From: Hyphomicrobiales bacterium
Lineage (GTDB): Bacteria; Pseudomonadota; Alphaproteobacteria; Rhizobiales; Rhizobiaceae
Reading direction: 5' to 3'
Assembly (NCBI GenBank): GCA_011087605.1
Contig: JAALLE010000005.1
Location: 16,273-80,272 of the forward strand
DNA: 64,000 nt
Position numbers and translations under genes: made by a program. This document shows, in pieces, positions 19,165 through 27,848 of this stretch. The notes under the pieces are model-generated. The model was not told where the DNA came from. It saw nothing but the letters and a program-made list of their open reading frames with translations, and ran no database searches. Numbering within the stretch: the first letter of the stretch is position 1; each line of letters starts with the position of its first letter.

Positions 19165-19902
19165 ATGTTGCGAATAATTCGAAGATTCTCACTTCTCGTG
19201 GCCTTCATATTCATTGTTCCGGCACTTATTCACCTTGCTGTTTGGTCGACACACGACAAACCGGCAAGCTGGCACCAGGCAGATTGGTCGAGCGCCGGAA
19301 TTCTGCCCGCCGCAGCAAATGACAAACCCGCAAGGATCTATCTCATGTCAGCCCGCACCGGTGGAAATAAAGGTGCATTTGCAACCCACTCGTGGTTGGT
19401 TCTGAAACCCGAAAATGCAGCTCACTATGATCGCTATGAAGTTGTTGGCTGGGGCCGTCCAGTGCGCCACAATGCATACGATGCAGACGGGCGCTGGTAT
19501 TCCAACAATCCGAAGATCGAAAAACTGATTGAGGGCGACAATGCGGCAAAACTGATCCCCGAGATTAAACAGGCAATCGCAAATTACCGGTGGCAAAATC
19601 ACGGCGACTACACAATCTGGCCAGGGCCGAATTCCAATACATTTGTCGCCAGCATCATCCGCACCGTGGATGGATTTGACGCTGCCACACCTTCCACTGC
19701 TATCGGTCGCGACTATCCCGACGACGGCAAATGGTTCCGATTTGACCAAACCGGCACGCTGCGCCTTTCCGCTGGCGGTTATGCTGGCCTTGTGGTTGGA
19801 ATGGAGGAGGGTCTGGAGCTCAATTTCATGGGCCTGGTCGTCGGCTTCAATCCGGCGAAACTGGAAATAAAGATACCCGGATTTGGCAGCTATCGCCTAT
19901 AG
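19165..19902 (+). CDS. DUF3750 protein, membrane-anchored
   Basis: This 245-residue protein has an N-terminal membrane anchor or signal (residues about 8-27) and a periplasmic domain. The conserved pieces ARTGGNKGAFATHSWLVLKP, VVGWGRPVRHN and WPGPNSNTFVASIIR mark it as DUF3750. The His-Ser-Trp and Asn-Ser-Asn-Thr-Phe spots recall NlpC/P60-like folds, but the expected catalytic cysteine is not there. I therefore make no enzymatic claim. The neighbouring gene on the same strand encodes another exported protein of unknown function. Confidence 0.78.
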   Translation: MLRIIRRFSLLVAFIFIVPALIHLAVWSTHDKPASWHQADWSSAGILPAAANDKPARIYLMSARTGGNKGAFATHSWLVLKPENAAHYDRYEVVGWGRPVRHNAYDADGRWYSNNPKIEKLIEGDNAAKLIPEIKQAIANYRWQNHGDYTIWPGPNSNTFVASIIRTVDGFDAATPSTAIGRDYPDDGKWFRFDQTGTLRLSAGGYAGLVVGMEEGLELNFMGLVVGFNPAKLEIKIPGFGSYRL

Positions 19903-20031
19903 GGCCGGATGACCAGACATTCATATATCGGCCTTGCACAATGATTTGATCGACTTTTGCCAAACCAATATCGCAATTGGTTCGTACATTAAGGTGTAAC
20001 AAGTCGTCGCCCGGGTTTGATCAGACGACTG

Positions 20032-20069
20032 AGCCGCACTTCGAGGGAGTAGATGAACGAAGTGCGGCT
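20032..20069. terminator. Perfect 12-base inverted repeat between convergent genes
   Basis: AGCCGCACTTCG at 20032-20043 is repeated inverted at 20058-20069 with a 14-base loop. It lies between the DUF3750 gene and the convergent thiolase gene and may terminate one or both. There is no T-run, so the role is uncertain. Confidence 0.45.
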
Positions 20070-20112
20070 TCCCGGCCAATATGATATTTCCGCAAGCTTG
20101 GCTGCCAACCGG

Positions 20113-21282
20113 CTATTTGATTCGCTCCAGCACCGAGACGTAGTTTGCGACAGCAGCACCACCCATATTGAAGATACCGCCAAGCTCGGGATTGCTGATT
20201 TGAATGCCGTCAGGGGCTGAGTTGGTCAGTTGCATGGCGGTGAGCACATGCATGGAAACACCGGTCGCCCCAATCGGGTGGCCCTTGGCTTTCAGACCAC
20301 CAGAGGGATTGATCGGCAATTTACCGGTCTTTTGTGAATCGCCGTCCAATATGACGCGAGCCCCCTGCCCCGGCTCCGCCAGACCCATGGCTTCATATTC
20401 GATCAGTTCGGCGATGGTAAAGCAGTCGTGGGTTTCAACAAATGACAAGTCCTTAATCTCCAACCTGGCATCGGCCAGTGCTTTCGACCAGGCGGTCGCG
20501 CAGCCCTCGAACTGCAATATATCGCGTTTTGACATGGGTAGAAAATCCTGCGCGTGGGCGGTGGCACGAAATGCAACGGCCTTGTCCATGCCCAATGCAG
20601 ATTGCGTATCGCTTAATACCAGAGCGGCGGCGCCGTCGGAAACCAGCGAACAATCAGTCCGCTTCAGCGGCCCCGCGACGAAAGGGTTTTTATCGCTTTC
20701 AGCACGGCAAAAATCATAGCCCAGATCCTTTTGCATCTGAGCAAACGGATTTCCCGCACCGTTCTTGTGATTTTTTGCAGCAATCGCTGCCAGAGCATCC
20801 GACTGGTCGCCATAACGCTGGAAATAGGCCTGTGCAATATTGCCAAACACGCCGGCAAATCCGGCCGGTGTGTCACCATCTTCCGGCAGATAAGAGGCTT
20901 TCAGCAGATTGGCACCAATTTCCGGACCTGGCGTCGTTGTCATCTGTTCTGCACCGACCACGAGCACATGGCGCGCGCGCCTGGCTTCAATCGACTTAAT
21001 GCCCTGATGGACCGCGGCAGAGCCTGTCGCACAAGCATTTTCTACTCTAGTTGCAGGCTTGAAACGAAACTCATCTGACGCCTGAAACACCAAGCTGGCG
21101 GTGAAATCCTGGGCTGAAAAACCAGCATTGAAATGACCCAGATAGACCTCATCAATGTCGCCGGCATCAAGACCGGAGTCGTCGAGCGCTTGAGCCGCCA
21201 CCCCGGTGATCAGGCTTTCAACTGTTTCACCCTCCAATTTGCCAAATTTCGAGTGCGCCCAACCAGTGATGCATGCGGTCAT
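20113..21282 (-). CDS. Thiolase-family acetyl-CoA acetyltransferase
   Basis: This 389-residue protein has the thiolase fold. The nucleophile is Cys84 in VENACATGSAA and the basic residue is His in GGLKAKGHPIGATG near residue 338. The start, with GWAHSKFGK, and the absence of the second cysteine context of classical thiolases place it in the SCP-x/thiolase-like group. It may act in fatty-acid or branched-chain acyl-CoA breakdown, but the substrate is not evident. It is a single gene, divergent from gap. Confidence 0.85.
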   Translation of the reverse strand: MTACITGWAHSKFGKLEGETVESLITGVAAQALDDSGLDAGDIDEVYLGHFNAGFSAQDFTASLVFQASDEFRFKPATRVENACATGSAAVHQGIKSIEARRARHVLVVGAEQMTTTPGPEIGANLLKASYLPEDGDTPAGFAGVFGNIAQAYFQRYGDQSDALAAIAAKNHKNGAGNPFAQMQKDLGYDFCRAESDKNPFVAGPLKRTDCSLVSDGAAALVLSDTQSALGMDKAVAFRATAHAQDFLPMSKRDILQFEGCATAWSKALADARLEIKDLSFVETHDCFTIAELIEYEAMGLAEPGQGARVILDGDSQKTGKLPINPSGGLKAKGHPIGATGVSMHVLTAMQLTNSAPDGIQISNPELGGIFNMGGAAVANYVSVLERIK

Positions 21283-21468
21283 GATGGTTTTTCCGAATTG
21301 TCATTGCTGGCACAAACGTAGTTACTCGCCCAGCTTCCGCCAAGGCATAGTTTAAATTTCTCGCACACATTTGTGTTGAATCGCCAAGTTGACCTGAGGC
21401 GGCTAAATGATTTAAACCGATTAAAATTTCTGCCTTGAGCATTAACCCAGCAAATTCTGGAGCATCGC

Positions 21469-22470
21469 ATGACTCTCAAAGTCGCCATTAACGGATTTGG
21501 ACGCATTGGCCGCAACACGTTGCGGGCGCTGATCGAAAGTGGCCGCAACGACATCGAAGTGGTTGCCATAAACGACCTCGCACCGGTAGCAACCAACGCT
21601 CACCTGTTGAAATACGATTCGGTCCACAACCGTTTTCCTGCTCCCGTTACCGTGGATGGCGACACGATCGACGTTGGCCGCGGACCCATGCGGGTTACGG
21701 CCATGCGCGACCCGCGTGAACTGCCGTGGAACGACGTGGATATTGCTTTTGAATGCACAGGTATATTTACCAGCCGCGAAAAAGCCGCGCTGCACCTGGA
21801 AAATGGTTCCAAGCGCGTGCTGATCTCGGCCCCCGGGGCCGGAGCCGACAAGACGATTGTTTACGGGGTCAATCACGACACCCTGGGCGGGGACGACGTC
21901 GTTGTCTCAAATGGTTCTTGCACCACCAATTGTTTGGCGCCGGTTGCAAAAGTCCTGCACGAGGAATTCGGCATTGAAAAAGGTTATATGACCACGATTC
22001 ATTCCTATACCGGCGATCAACCAACTCTCGATACCGCTCACAGTGACCTGCATCGCGCCCGAGCTGCAGCACTATCAATGATTCCCACATCCACTGGTGC
22101 TGCAAAGGCTGTAGGCTTGGTGTTGCCGGAACTTTTGGGAAAACTGAACGGATCGTCGATCCGGGTTCCAACCCCAAATGTGTCCTGTGTTGACCTGAAA
22201 TTTGTGGCTGGTCGCGATACCACCGCTGAGGAAGTAAACGCAGTGCTCAAAAGTGCAACTGAAAATGCTCTCAAGGGCGTTCTGGATTATTGCGACGAAC
22301 CGCTGGTCTCCTCAGACTTCAACCACGACAGTCACTCTTCCAATGTGGCCGCGAAAGAAACCCATGTCACGGAAGGCAATTTTGTCCGCGTGATGTCCTG
22401 GTATGATAATGAATGGGGTTTTTCCTGCCGAATGTTGGATACGGCTGTGGAAATGGGTAAGCACCTGTAG
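21469..22470 (+). CDS. gap: Glyceraldehyde-3-phosphate dehydrogenase
   Basis: This 333-residue enzyme oxidises glyceraldehyde-3-phosphate to 1,3-bisphosphoglycerate with NAD. The Rossmann motif INGFGRIGR begins at residue 7, and Asp36 after the second beta strand favours NAD over NADP. The catalytic pair is Cys151 in SCTTNC and His178. The C-terminal [11 protein letters not shown] is also typical. It is a single gene; pgk and tkt, common neighbours elsewhere, are not in this window. Confidence 0.96.
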   Translation: MTLKVAINGFGRIGRNTLRALIESGRNDIEVVAINDLAPVATNAHLLKYDSVHNRFPAPVTVDGDTIDVGRGPMRVTAMRDPRELPWNDVDIAFECTGIFTSREKAALHLENGSKRVLISAPGAGADKTIVYGVNHDTLGGDDVVVSNGSCTTNCLAPVAKVLHEEFGIEKGYMTTIHSYTGDQPTLDTAHSDLHRARAAALSMIPTSTGAAKAVGLVLPELLGKLNGSSIRVPTPNVSCVDLKFVAGRDTTAEEVNAVLKSATENALKGVLDYCDEPLVSSDFNHDSHSSNVAAKETHVTEGNFVRVMSWYDNEWGFSCRMLDTAVEMGKHL

Positions 22471-22671
22471 GGCAAAATGCTCCCAGATATTCGTGCAAGC
22501 GGATTTTGGAACATTTGAAGAGCAGGTTGTTGGCGTCGTGGTCTGACCGACGGCAACTTCGCTCACCGGCACCTATTGCTGGCCTATTTGGCCTAGACAG
22601 CGCCTGTGTGGCATTACGGATCCCGCCCGACCCGCAGTTTGCTCATTGCTGCGTTTCATGATGAGTAATAA

Positions 22672-22902
22672 TTACTCAGCAGCAACCAACTTGTCTTTGC
22701 TTGTGTGACTGGTATTGGCGCAATGGTAGCAACCACTGACCTGTTTATAATGCCTTTTTGCGGCCTCTACGGCTGCCTGGCACGTCGCGTGATTGCCTAG
22801 CTGCAATCGGTCTTCTGATGCAGCCATATGTGGACAGCCGGTGGTGTGAACCTCATGGTCACCATTCAACTGTTGTCGTTTATTCACGTAGTAGTTTGGC
22901 AT
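22672..22902 (-). CDS. Small conserved Cys/His-rich protein of unknown function
   Basis: This 76-residue protein reads MPNYYVNK and then GDHEVHTTGCPH. It has four cysteines (23, 41, 58, 61) and several histidines, including GCYHC near residue 60, which suggests a small metal-binding or redox fold. I recall similar short proteins widely in bacteria, with no function known. ATG at 22902 is preferred to the one at 22968 because the family begins with MPNYY and the extension is Trp/Arg-rich and dissimilar. Confidence 0.7.
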   Translation of the reverse strand: MPNYYVNKRQQLNGDHEVHTTGCPHMAASEDRLQLGNHATCQAAVEAAKRHYKQVSGCYHCANTSHTSKDKLVAAE

Positions 22903-23133
22903 GATTGGGCGCTTTCTTTCCCATCCACGAATCCAATCTAATCGGGCTTCAGCGAAATTCCATTCCAATCGATTAAATTCGCAGAAAATTTATGATTGAA
23001 ACCCGATAGCATTGCACCAAAATACAACTTTATGGCCCAATTACGGTGCAATGAACTTTAGGTGTGCAAACCTATGCTCAGACCAGCTTTGATGAGTAAC
23101 GAAACCGCGCGGTTTTTGGGTTAAGGAAGAATT

Positions 23134-23208
23134 TGGCTGGGGCGGCAGGATTCGAACCTGCGAATGGCGCCACCAAAAGGCGCTGCCTTACCACTTGGCC
23201 ACGCCCCA
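23134..23208 (-). tRNA. tRNA-Gln (anticodon TTG)
   Basis: The minus strand folds into a cloverleaf: acceptor stem TGGGGCG, D arm with CCAAGTGGTAAGG, anticodon stem GCGCC/GGCGC around the loop TTTTGGT, and T arm with GGTTCGAATCC. The anticodon TTG is the complement of 23174-23176. The 3' CCA is encoded (23134-23136). Confidence 0.97.
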
Positions 23209-23320
23209 GCAGGCGCGTTACTTAAACAGACTGATTTGCATCAGCCTGCAGCGTCGCCGCTTCTATAAGCGATGAAATCGACCTCGGCAACAACTTGATG
23301 CGGTCAAAAACCGCTTTTTC

Positions 23321-23677
23321 CTAACTTCCGCGATATGTGGAAAACGACCACTGGCTGCAGACCAATGGCACATGATAGCCCTGTTGCGGATCGGTAATGG
23401 TAAAGCGGATCGGAACGATGTTTAAGAAGGCCGGATCAGATGAATTTTCGCCGCTCAAACCGGCAAAATATTCACCCACATTAAAGCGTAATTCATACTC
23501 CCCCGCGGCCATTTGCTCAGCGCTCAAAAGCAATTCATCGGTCCGGCCATCGCTGTTTGTAACGCAAGTTTTAAGCAATTCTTCCCCGGTGCCCGGGGCC
23601 CGCACGAATTCAATTTTCATTCCCTTCGCCGGGCATCCGTTGGCAGTATCAAGAACATGGGTGGAAAGTTTTGACAT
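23321..23677 (-). CDS. uraH: 5-hydroxyisourate hydrolase (transthyretin-like)
   Basis: This enzyme hydrolyses 5-hydroxyisourate, the product of urate oxidation, to OHCU. The 118-residue length fits. Family markers are LSTHVLDTANGCPA at the start (His7), Arg45 in SDGRTDE, His102, and the C-terminal tetrapeptide YRGS that separates the enzyme from transthyretin. It is the last gene of the ureide operon, six bases after uraD. No periplasmic signal is present. Confidence 0.94.
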   Translation of the reverse strand: MSKLSTHVLDTANGCPAKGMKIEFVRAPGTGEELLKTCVTNSDGRTDELLLSAEQMAAGEYELRFNVGEYFAGLSGENSSDPAFLNIVPIRFTITDPQQGYHVPLVCSQWSFSTYRGS

Positions 23678-23683
23678 ATGATT

Positions 23684-24217
23684 TTAGGCCTCGTGTTTAA
23701 GCAGTGCTTCCAAACGGAAACGGCCAATTTCAGCGATCTGTCGCAGCGCTTCGATTTGCTCGTGCTCCAGATCATTTTCTAACCGGGTCTGAAAGGCTTT
23801 AAGGATTGAATGTTTATCGTGGCCCTTGACCGCGAGAATAAACGGAAAACCGAATTTTGAGCGATAGCCATCATTCAGCTTGTGAAAGGCGGCAAATTCG
23901 TCCGAACTCAACGTGTCCAGGCCGGCTCCGGCCTGCTCGTCTGTTGATGATTCCGTTAACTCCCCCGCCAATGCCGCCTTGCCTGCCAAATCGGGATGCG
24001 CGCAGATCAAATCCAATTGCGCCCGTTGCGATGCATCTGCGACCGCTGCAACCATTGCAGAATGCAAACTGCGCACGGACTTGAACGGACGATCCCCCCT
24101 CACGGTTTCCGCAACCCATGCGGAATGCTCGAAAATATCTTTGAGAATCTCAACAAACTCATCATCAGTCATGTCGTTCAATGTCGACAAAGAAATCATC
24201 AGTTTGGTCTCGCTCAT
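23684..24217 (-). CDS. uraD: OHCU decarboxylase
   Basis: UraD decarboxylates 2-oxo-4-hydroxy-4-carboxy-5-ureidoimidazoline to (S)-allantoin. The 177-residue protein carries the catalytic His74 in CAHPDLAGK and the FGFPFILAVKG stretch of the family. ATG at 24217 is chosen over the upstream 24250 because AAGGTG lies about eight bases before it and the family starts near MSETK. It sits between puuE (75-base gap) and uraH (six-base gap). Together with uraH it completes urate to allantoin except for urate oxidase, which is not in the window. Confidence 0.92.
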   Translation of the reverse strand: MSETKLMISLSTLNDMTDDEFVEILKDIFEHSAWVAETVRGDRPFKSVRSLHSAMVAAVADASQRAQLDLICAHPDLAGKAALAGELTESSTDEQAGAGLDTLSSDEFAAFHKLNDGYRSKFGFPFILAVKGHDKHSILKAFQTRLENDLEHEQIEALRQIAEIGRFRLEALLKHEA

Positions 24218-24292
24218 TCGCAATTCACCTTGGGAAAAGTGAAATTGCATCGTGCAGCAACAATCTTGGTGTCTTCGAGCGATCCGTCAAGA

Positions 24293-25222
24293 TTAAATCG
24301 GTGCAGGATGGTTTAGCCTCCAGTGGCTGGCAATTTCACCGCGGCTGCATATCCAAGCATCGTCATGGGCTGCAACGTGATCCAGAAACCTTGCCAGCGC
24401 CAGTGCACGCCCCGGTCGACCAACCAATCGGCAATGCAAGCCAACTGACATCATTTTTGGGGCCCCTGCCCGACCTTCCGCTATCAGACAGTCAAAGCTG
24501 TCCTTCAAATAGGCGTAGAATTGATCGCCGCTATTGAATCCCTGGGGCGTGGCAAACCGCATGTCGTTTGCGTCCAGCGTATACGGCACATGCAGATGAT
24601 GACCGCCGTGGGCGCTAACCCAGTAGGGCAGTTCATCGCTGTACACATCTGCAAGCCAGTCGAAGCAGTTCATTTCCATGGCTATGTCGAGTGTGTTGAC
24701 CGATGTGCGCCCCTGATAAAGACCGGCAGGAGGTGCTCCGGTGACCTTTTCGTGGATCCGACAGGCTTTTTCAATATGGGTTCGCTCCTTGTCGCGGCCA
24801 TAGTCCTTGTAGTCGATCCACTTCAATCCGTGAGTGGCGATTTCCCACCCGGCTTCCCGCATGGCTTCAACGGCCTGAAGATTTTTTTCAAGCGCCGTTG
24901 CCACCGCAAAGACCGTCACAGGCATTTTGCGCTGGGTAAACATTCGCCAAAGCCGCCAGAAGCCTGCGCGCGACCCAAACTCATAAATGGATTCCATATT
25001 CATGTGCCGCTGGCCGGGCCATGCGGCGGCGCCGACGATTTCTGACAAAAATGCTTCCGAAGCAGCATCCCCATGCAAAATATTGTTTTCGCCACCTTCT
25101 TCGTAATTAATGACAAATTGCACTGCAATTTTCTTGCCGTCAGGCCATTTCGGATCCGGGGGAGTACGGCCGTATCCGACCATGTCACGGGGATAACCCT
25201 GCTGATTGTCAATTTGATTCAT
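24293..25222 (-). CDS. puuE: Allantoinase PuuE (polysaccharide-deacetylase fold)
   Basis: PuuE hydrolyses allantoin to allantoate and is unrelated to the amidohydrolase-type allantoinase. The 309-residue protein begins with a YPRDMVGYGRTPPDPKWP stretch and has a QFVINYEEGGE segment, both typical of PuuE. It lacks a signal peptide, so it is cytosolic. Its start codon overlaps the stop of the SAF-domain dehydrogenase gene (ATGA, 25219-25222), which indicates translational coupling. Confidence 0.92.
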   Translation of the reverse strand: MNQIDNQQGYPRDMVGYGRTPPDPKWPDGKKIAVQFVINYEEGGENNILHGDAASEAFLSEIVGAAAWPGQRHMNMESIYEFGSRAGFWRLWRMFTQRKMPVTVFAVATALEKNLQAVEAMREAGWEIATHGLKWIDYKDYGRDKERTHIEKACRIHEKVTGAPPAGLYQGRTSVNTLDIAMEMNCFDWLADVYSDELPYWVSAHGGHHLHVPYTLDANDMRFATPQGFNSGDQFYAYLKDSFDCLIAEGRAGAPKMMSVGLHCRLVGRPGRALALARFLDHVAAHDDAWICSRGEIASHWRLNHPAPI

Positions 25223-26568
25223 GCAACTGCCTCATGACCAAGCCAGGCGTCTTGCTGGCATCTCAAATTATATAGCGGCGTATCTTTTCTCACGGCAACG
25301 TCGTGCCGGGTCATCAAACTTCCCTTGGAAATATCGTTGAGCACTCGACCTTTGTCCAGAAGACCAGCCGGCAACGCCCCCAAGCTTCGCGCTTCATCGG
25401 CCCGCATTGCCCAGGAGCGGTAACAAGTCTCGCCAATGAAATCGAGTTGGTCCCCTGCTTTGAGGTCCTTCTTGGCCAATGCACAAACTTCGGCCACCGG
25501 GCGCGGTAAAGGTTTCATATCGCTGGTGCCGTAGAGCACCGCCCTTGCCGCCGACAACGGCACTTCAAGGCTGGTCAGGTGATAGGGGCGAAAAAACGTG
25601 TAATATGGCCCTGGACCCAAATGCAGATCGTTCATCCGTTCCCGAATCCGGTGGTGCCGCATATCGGCGATGACAAAAACCCCCGGCGCGACTCCCTTGC
25701 CAACCGAAAAATCCACGCAGCCCCGGCTGTTTAAAATGCCGCCATCTTCCACCGGGCATAAAACTTTGTGTAAATCTTCAGGTCCGCAATCCGGCCCGTG
25801 CATCCCCGGCTTGTCGGGCATCAGGCCGGTCGCGTTGGCGATGCACGACATTTCGACCATGGTTTTTGAGCCGTCAACAAACTCCACCAGCATCCGCGGG
25901 TTCATGTTGCGACGCTCGGCCTCCTCGCGATAATCATCCGGCACCGCATCAATGCGAAACGCATTGTTCTTGCCCTTGCCGGCAGCGACAACGGGGTAAC
26001 CCAAGGCAGTGACCCAGTCATACATTTCCATAACAGAACTGGGTTCGTCGCCTGCACCCACGGTGTAAACCAAACCTTTGCGGGCCGCGATATCCTGCAT
26101 CATCGCCCCGACTGTGACATCGGCTTCAACATTCATCATCACCAGATGTTTGCCGGCTTCAAGCGAGGCCATTCCGAGCTCCGCTCCGGCTTCCGGCACG
26201 CCGGTTGCATCTACCACAACGTCAACCAGGTCATGCGACAATGCCTGGTGGGCATCTTGGACAATGGGAATGCATCCTGCCTCAAACGTTCTGGAGATTT
26301 CTGGCGCTGTTTCGCAAATTTTGCTGGCGTCGTCCCCATAGCCGGCAATTTCCATGGCTGGCTTGGCACGGGTCAGACTGCGGTCAACGATCGACGCAAT
26401 TTCCACACCGCGCATCTGGCGGATGGCGGTGACCAGATCGGTACCCATCTCCCCGGCTCCGATGATACACACCCGAACAGGGTTGCCCGCCGCGTCACGG
26501 GCTGCGAGATCAGCCGCCAGCCCTGAAGCTGATACCAACGGTCGTTCCGGTAGGCGCGTATCACCCAT
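25219..26568 (-). CDS. SAF-domain NAD(P)-dependent dehydrogenase (homoserine-dehydrogenase-like, COG4091 type)
   Basis: This 449-residue protein has an N-terminal Rossmann domain with CIIGAGEMGTDLV near residue 33, a middle catalytic region (VVDATGVPEAG, GAGDEPSSVMEMYDW) and a C-terminal SAF-like domain (about 355-420). It matches predicted homoserine dehydrogenases of the COG4091 type, whose real substrates are mostly unknown. It is the first gene of the ureide operon and overlaps puuE by four bases. I infer a role in handling a product of allantoin or purine breakdown, or a related hydroxy acid. Classical homoserine dehydrogenase is unlikely because the ACT domain is missing. Confidence 0.8.
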   Translation of the reverse strand: MGDTRLPERPLVSASGLAADLAARDAAGNPVRVCIIGAGEMGTDLVTAIRQMRGVEIASIVDRSLTRAKPAMEIAGYGDDASKICETAPEISRTFEAGCIPIVQDAHQALSHDLVDVVVDATGVPEAGAELGMASLEAGKHLVMMNVEADVTVGAMMQDIAARKGLVYTVGAGDEPSSVMEMYDWVTALGYPVVAAGKGKNNAFRIDAVPDDYREEAERRNMNPRMLVEFVDGSKTMVEMSCIANATGLMPDKPGMHGPDCGPEDLHKVLCPVEDGGILNSRGCVDFSVGKGVAPGVFVIADMRHHRIRERMNDLHLGPGPYYTFFRPYHLTSLEVPLSAARAVLYGTSDMKPLPRPVAEVCALAKKDLKAGDQLDFIGETCYRSWAMRADEARSLGALPAGLLDKGRVLNDISKGSLMTRHDVAVRKDTPLYNLRCQQDAWLGHEAVA

Positions 26569-26782
26569 GAAAATTGTCTTCTCCCATTAGAACCGTTCAC
26601 GGTTCTAGCCCGTGAAGCTATCAGAAGTCATTCGCTGCTGCCCGTGTTTTTTGCAGCAATTCCCAGCCTTTGTCCCGGACCGGACCCTGGCAAAGGGAAC
26701 CTCAACCGCAAAACACGATTGACATGACACCAGCGGCCAATGATGTTCAAACCTCAACCCGATCACAGGAAATTCCAGGCCT

Positions 26783-27691
26783 ATGGCTTCACCAGATTTC
26801 AGAAGCGACTTCGACCCGCGACACGGCCAGGCTGTGGAGATGGTTCCCGGGTTGCAAAGAGTAGTCTGCCACAATCCCTCGCCATTTACCTTTCACGGAA
26901 CCAATACCTATTTGCTTGGGGTCGACAAAGTTGCCGTTATCGATCCCGGCCCGGCAGATGAAGCCCACTACAACGCCTTGCTTGGCGCCATCGGCAATCG
27001 CCCGGTCAGCCATATTATCGTCACTCACACACATATGGACCATTCGCCATTGGCCCAACCACTGGCAGAAAAGACCGGTGCAGAAATTTATGCTGAAGGC
27101 CCCCACCGACCGGCCCGACCGCTTAATCTTGGGGAACTGAACCCGCTGGACGCCAGCGGAGACAAGGACTTCACTCCCCACCTGGTTTTACAACACGGTG
27201 ACGCAATCGCCGGAGACGGATGGGTTTTGGATTGTCTGTTCACACCCGGTCACACGGCCAATCACATGGCCTTTGGCTGGCGCGATACCGACTATCTGAT
27301 CCCCGGCGACCATGTGATGGCATGGGCAACATCAATTGTTGCCCCCCCCGACGGATCGATGTCCGACTATATGGCCTCGCTCGACATTCTGCTGAAGGCG
27401 CCCCAACAAACATATTTTCCCGGCCATGGTGGCAGGTTGGCAAATGCCCACCAGTTTGTTCGTGCCCTGCGCTCTCACCGGCGGATGCGTGAACAGGCGA
27501 TTCTCAACCAGATCCAGGACGGCAGGCAAACCATTCCCGAGATCGTCGCCGTGATCTACCGAACAACCGACAAGAAATTGCACGGTGCAGCAGGCCTGTC
27601 GGTGCTGGCACATCTGGAAGATTTAGTGTCCAAGGGTGCGGTTGAAACGGAAGGCTCCGTCGCGCTGGATGGACGCTATTGGGTGAAGTAG
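26783..27691 (+). CDS. MBL-fold metallohydrolase (LACTB2/glyoxalase II-like)
   Basis: This 302-residue protein has the metallo-beta-lactamase fold with the two-metal site: THTHMDHS (His82, His84, Asp86, His87), GHTANH, GDHVM and GHGG. The C-terminal 70 residues look like a winged helix, as in LACTB2-type proteins. LACTB2 itself cuts RNA, but bacterial relatives are mostly uncharacterised, so the substrate is not assigned. It has no signal peptide and lies divergently from the ureide operon. Confidence 0.87.
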   Translation: MASPDFRSDFDPRHGQAVEMVPGLQRVVCHNPSPFTFHGTNTYLLGVDKVAVIDPGPADEAHYNALLGAIGNRPVSHIIVTHTHMDHSPLAQPLAEKTGAEIYAEGPHRPARPLNLGELNPLDASGDKDFTPHLVLQHGDAIAGDGWVLDCLFTPGHTANHMAFGWRDTDYLIPGDHVMAWATSIVAPPDGSMSDYMASLDILLKAPQQTYFPGHGGRLANAHQFVRALRSHRRMREQAILNQIQDGRQTIPEIVAVIYRTTDKKLHGAAGLSVLAHLEDLVSKGAVETEGSVALDGRYWVK

Positions 27692-27848
27692 ACAAAGCTT
27701 AAGAAGCTCCCGGTGAGCGAGGAGCCACAAAATGTGTAATTGCTTCACCAAGTTCCTTTTCCAATCACCAAAACACAATCCTTCTAAACCATTGCAATAA
27801 TTGAGTTAATCTTCCAGCATCACGGTCGACGAAACTAATATCTGTGCA

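Noticed and set aside
20478..20999. 173-residue plus-strand frame inside the thiolase gene
   Set aside because: It is antisense to the thiolase gene, which has an intact active site, and its sequence is rich in Arg, Pro and Cys like other shadow frames.
23102..23116. AAACCGCGCGGTTT palindrome downstream of tRNA-Gln
   Set aside because: As a hairpin it gives only a five-base stem with a four-base loop, and no T-run follows on the tRNA strand.
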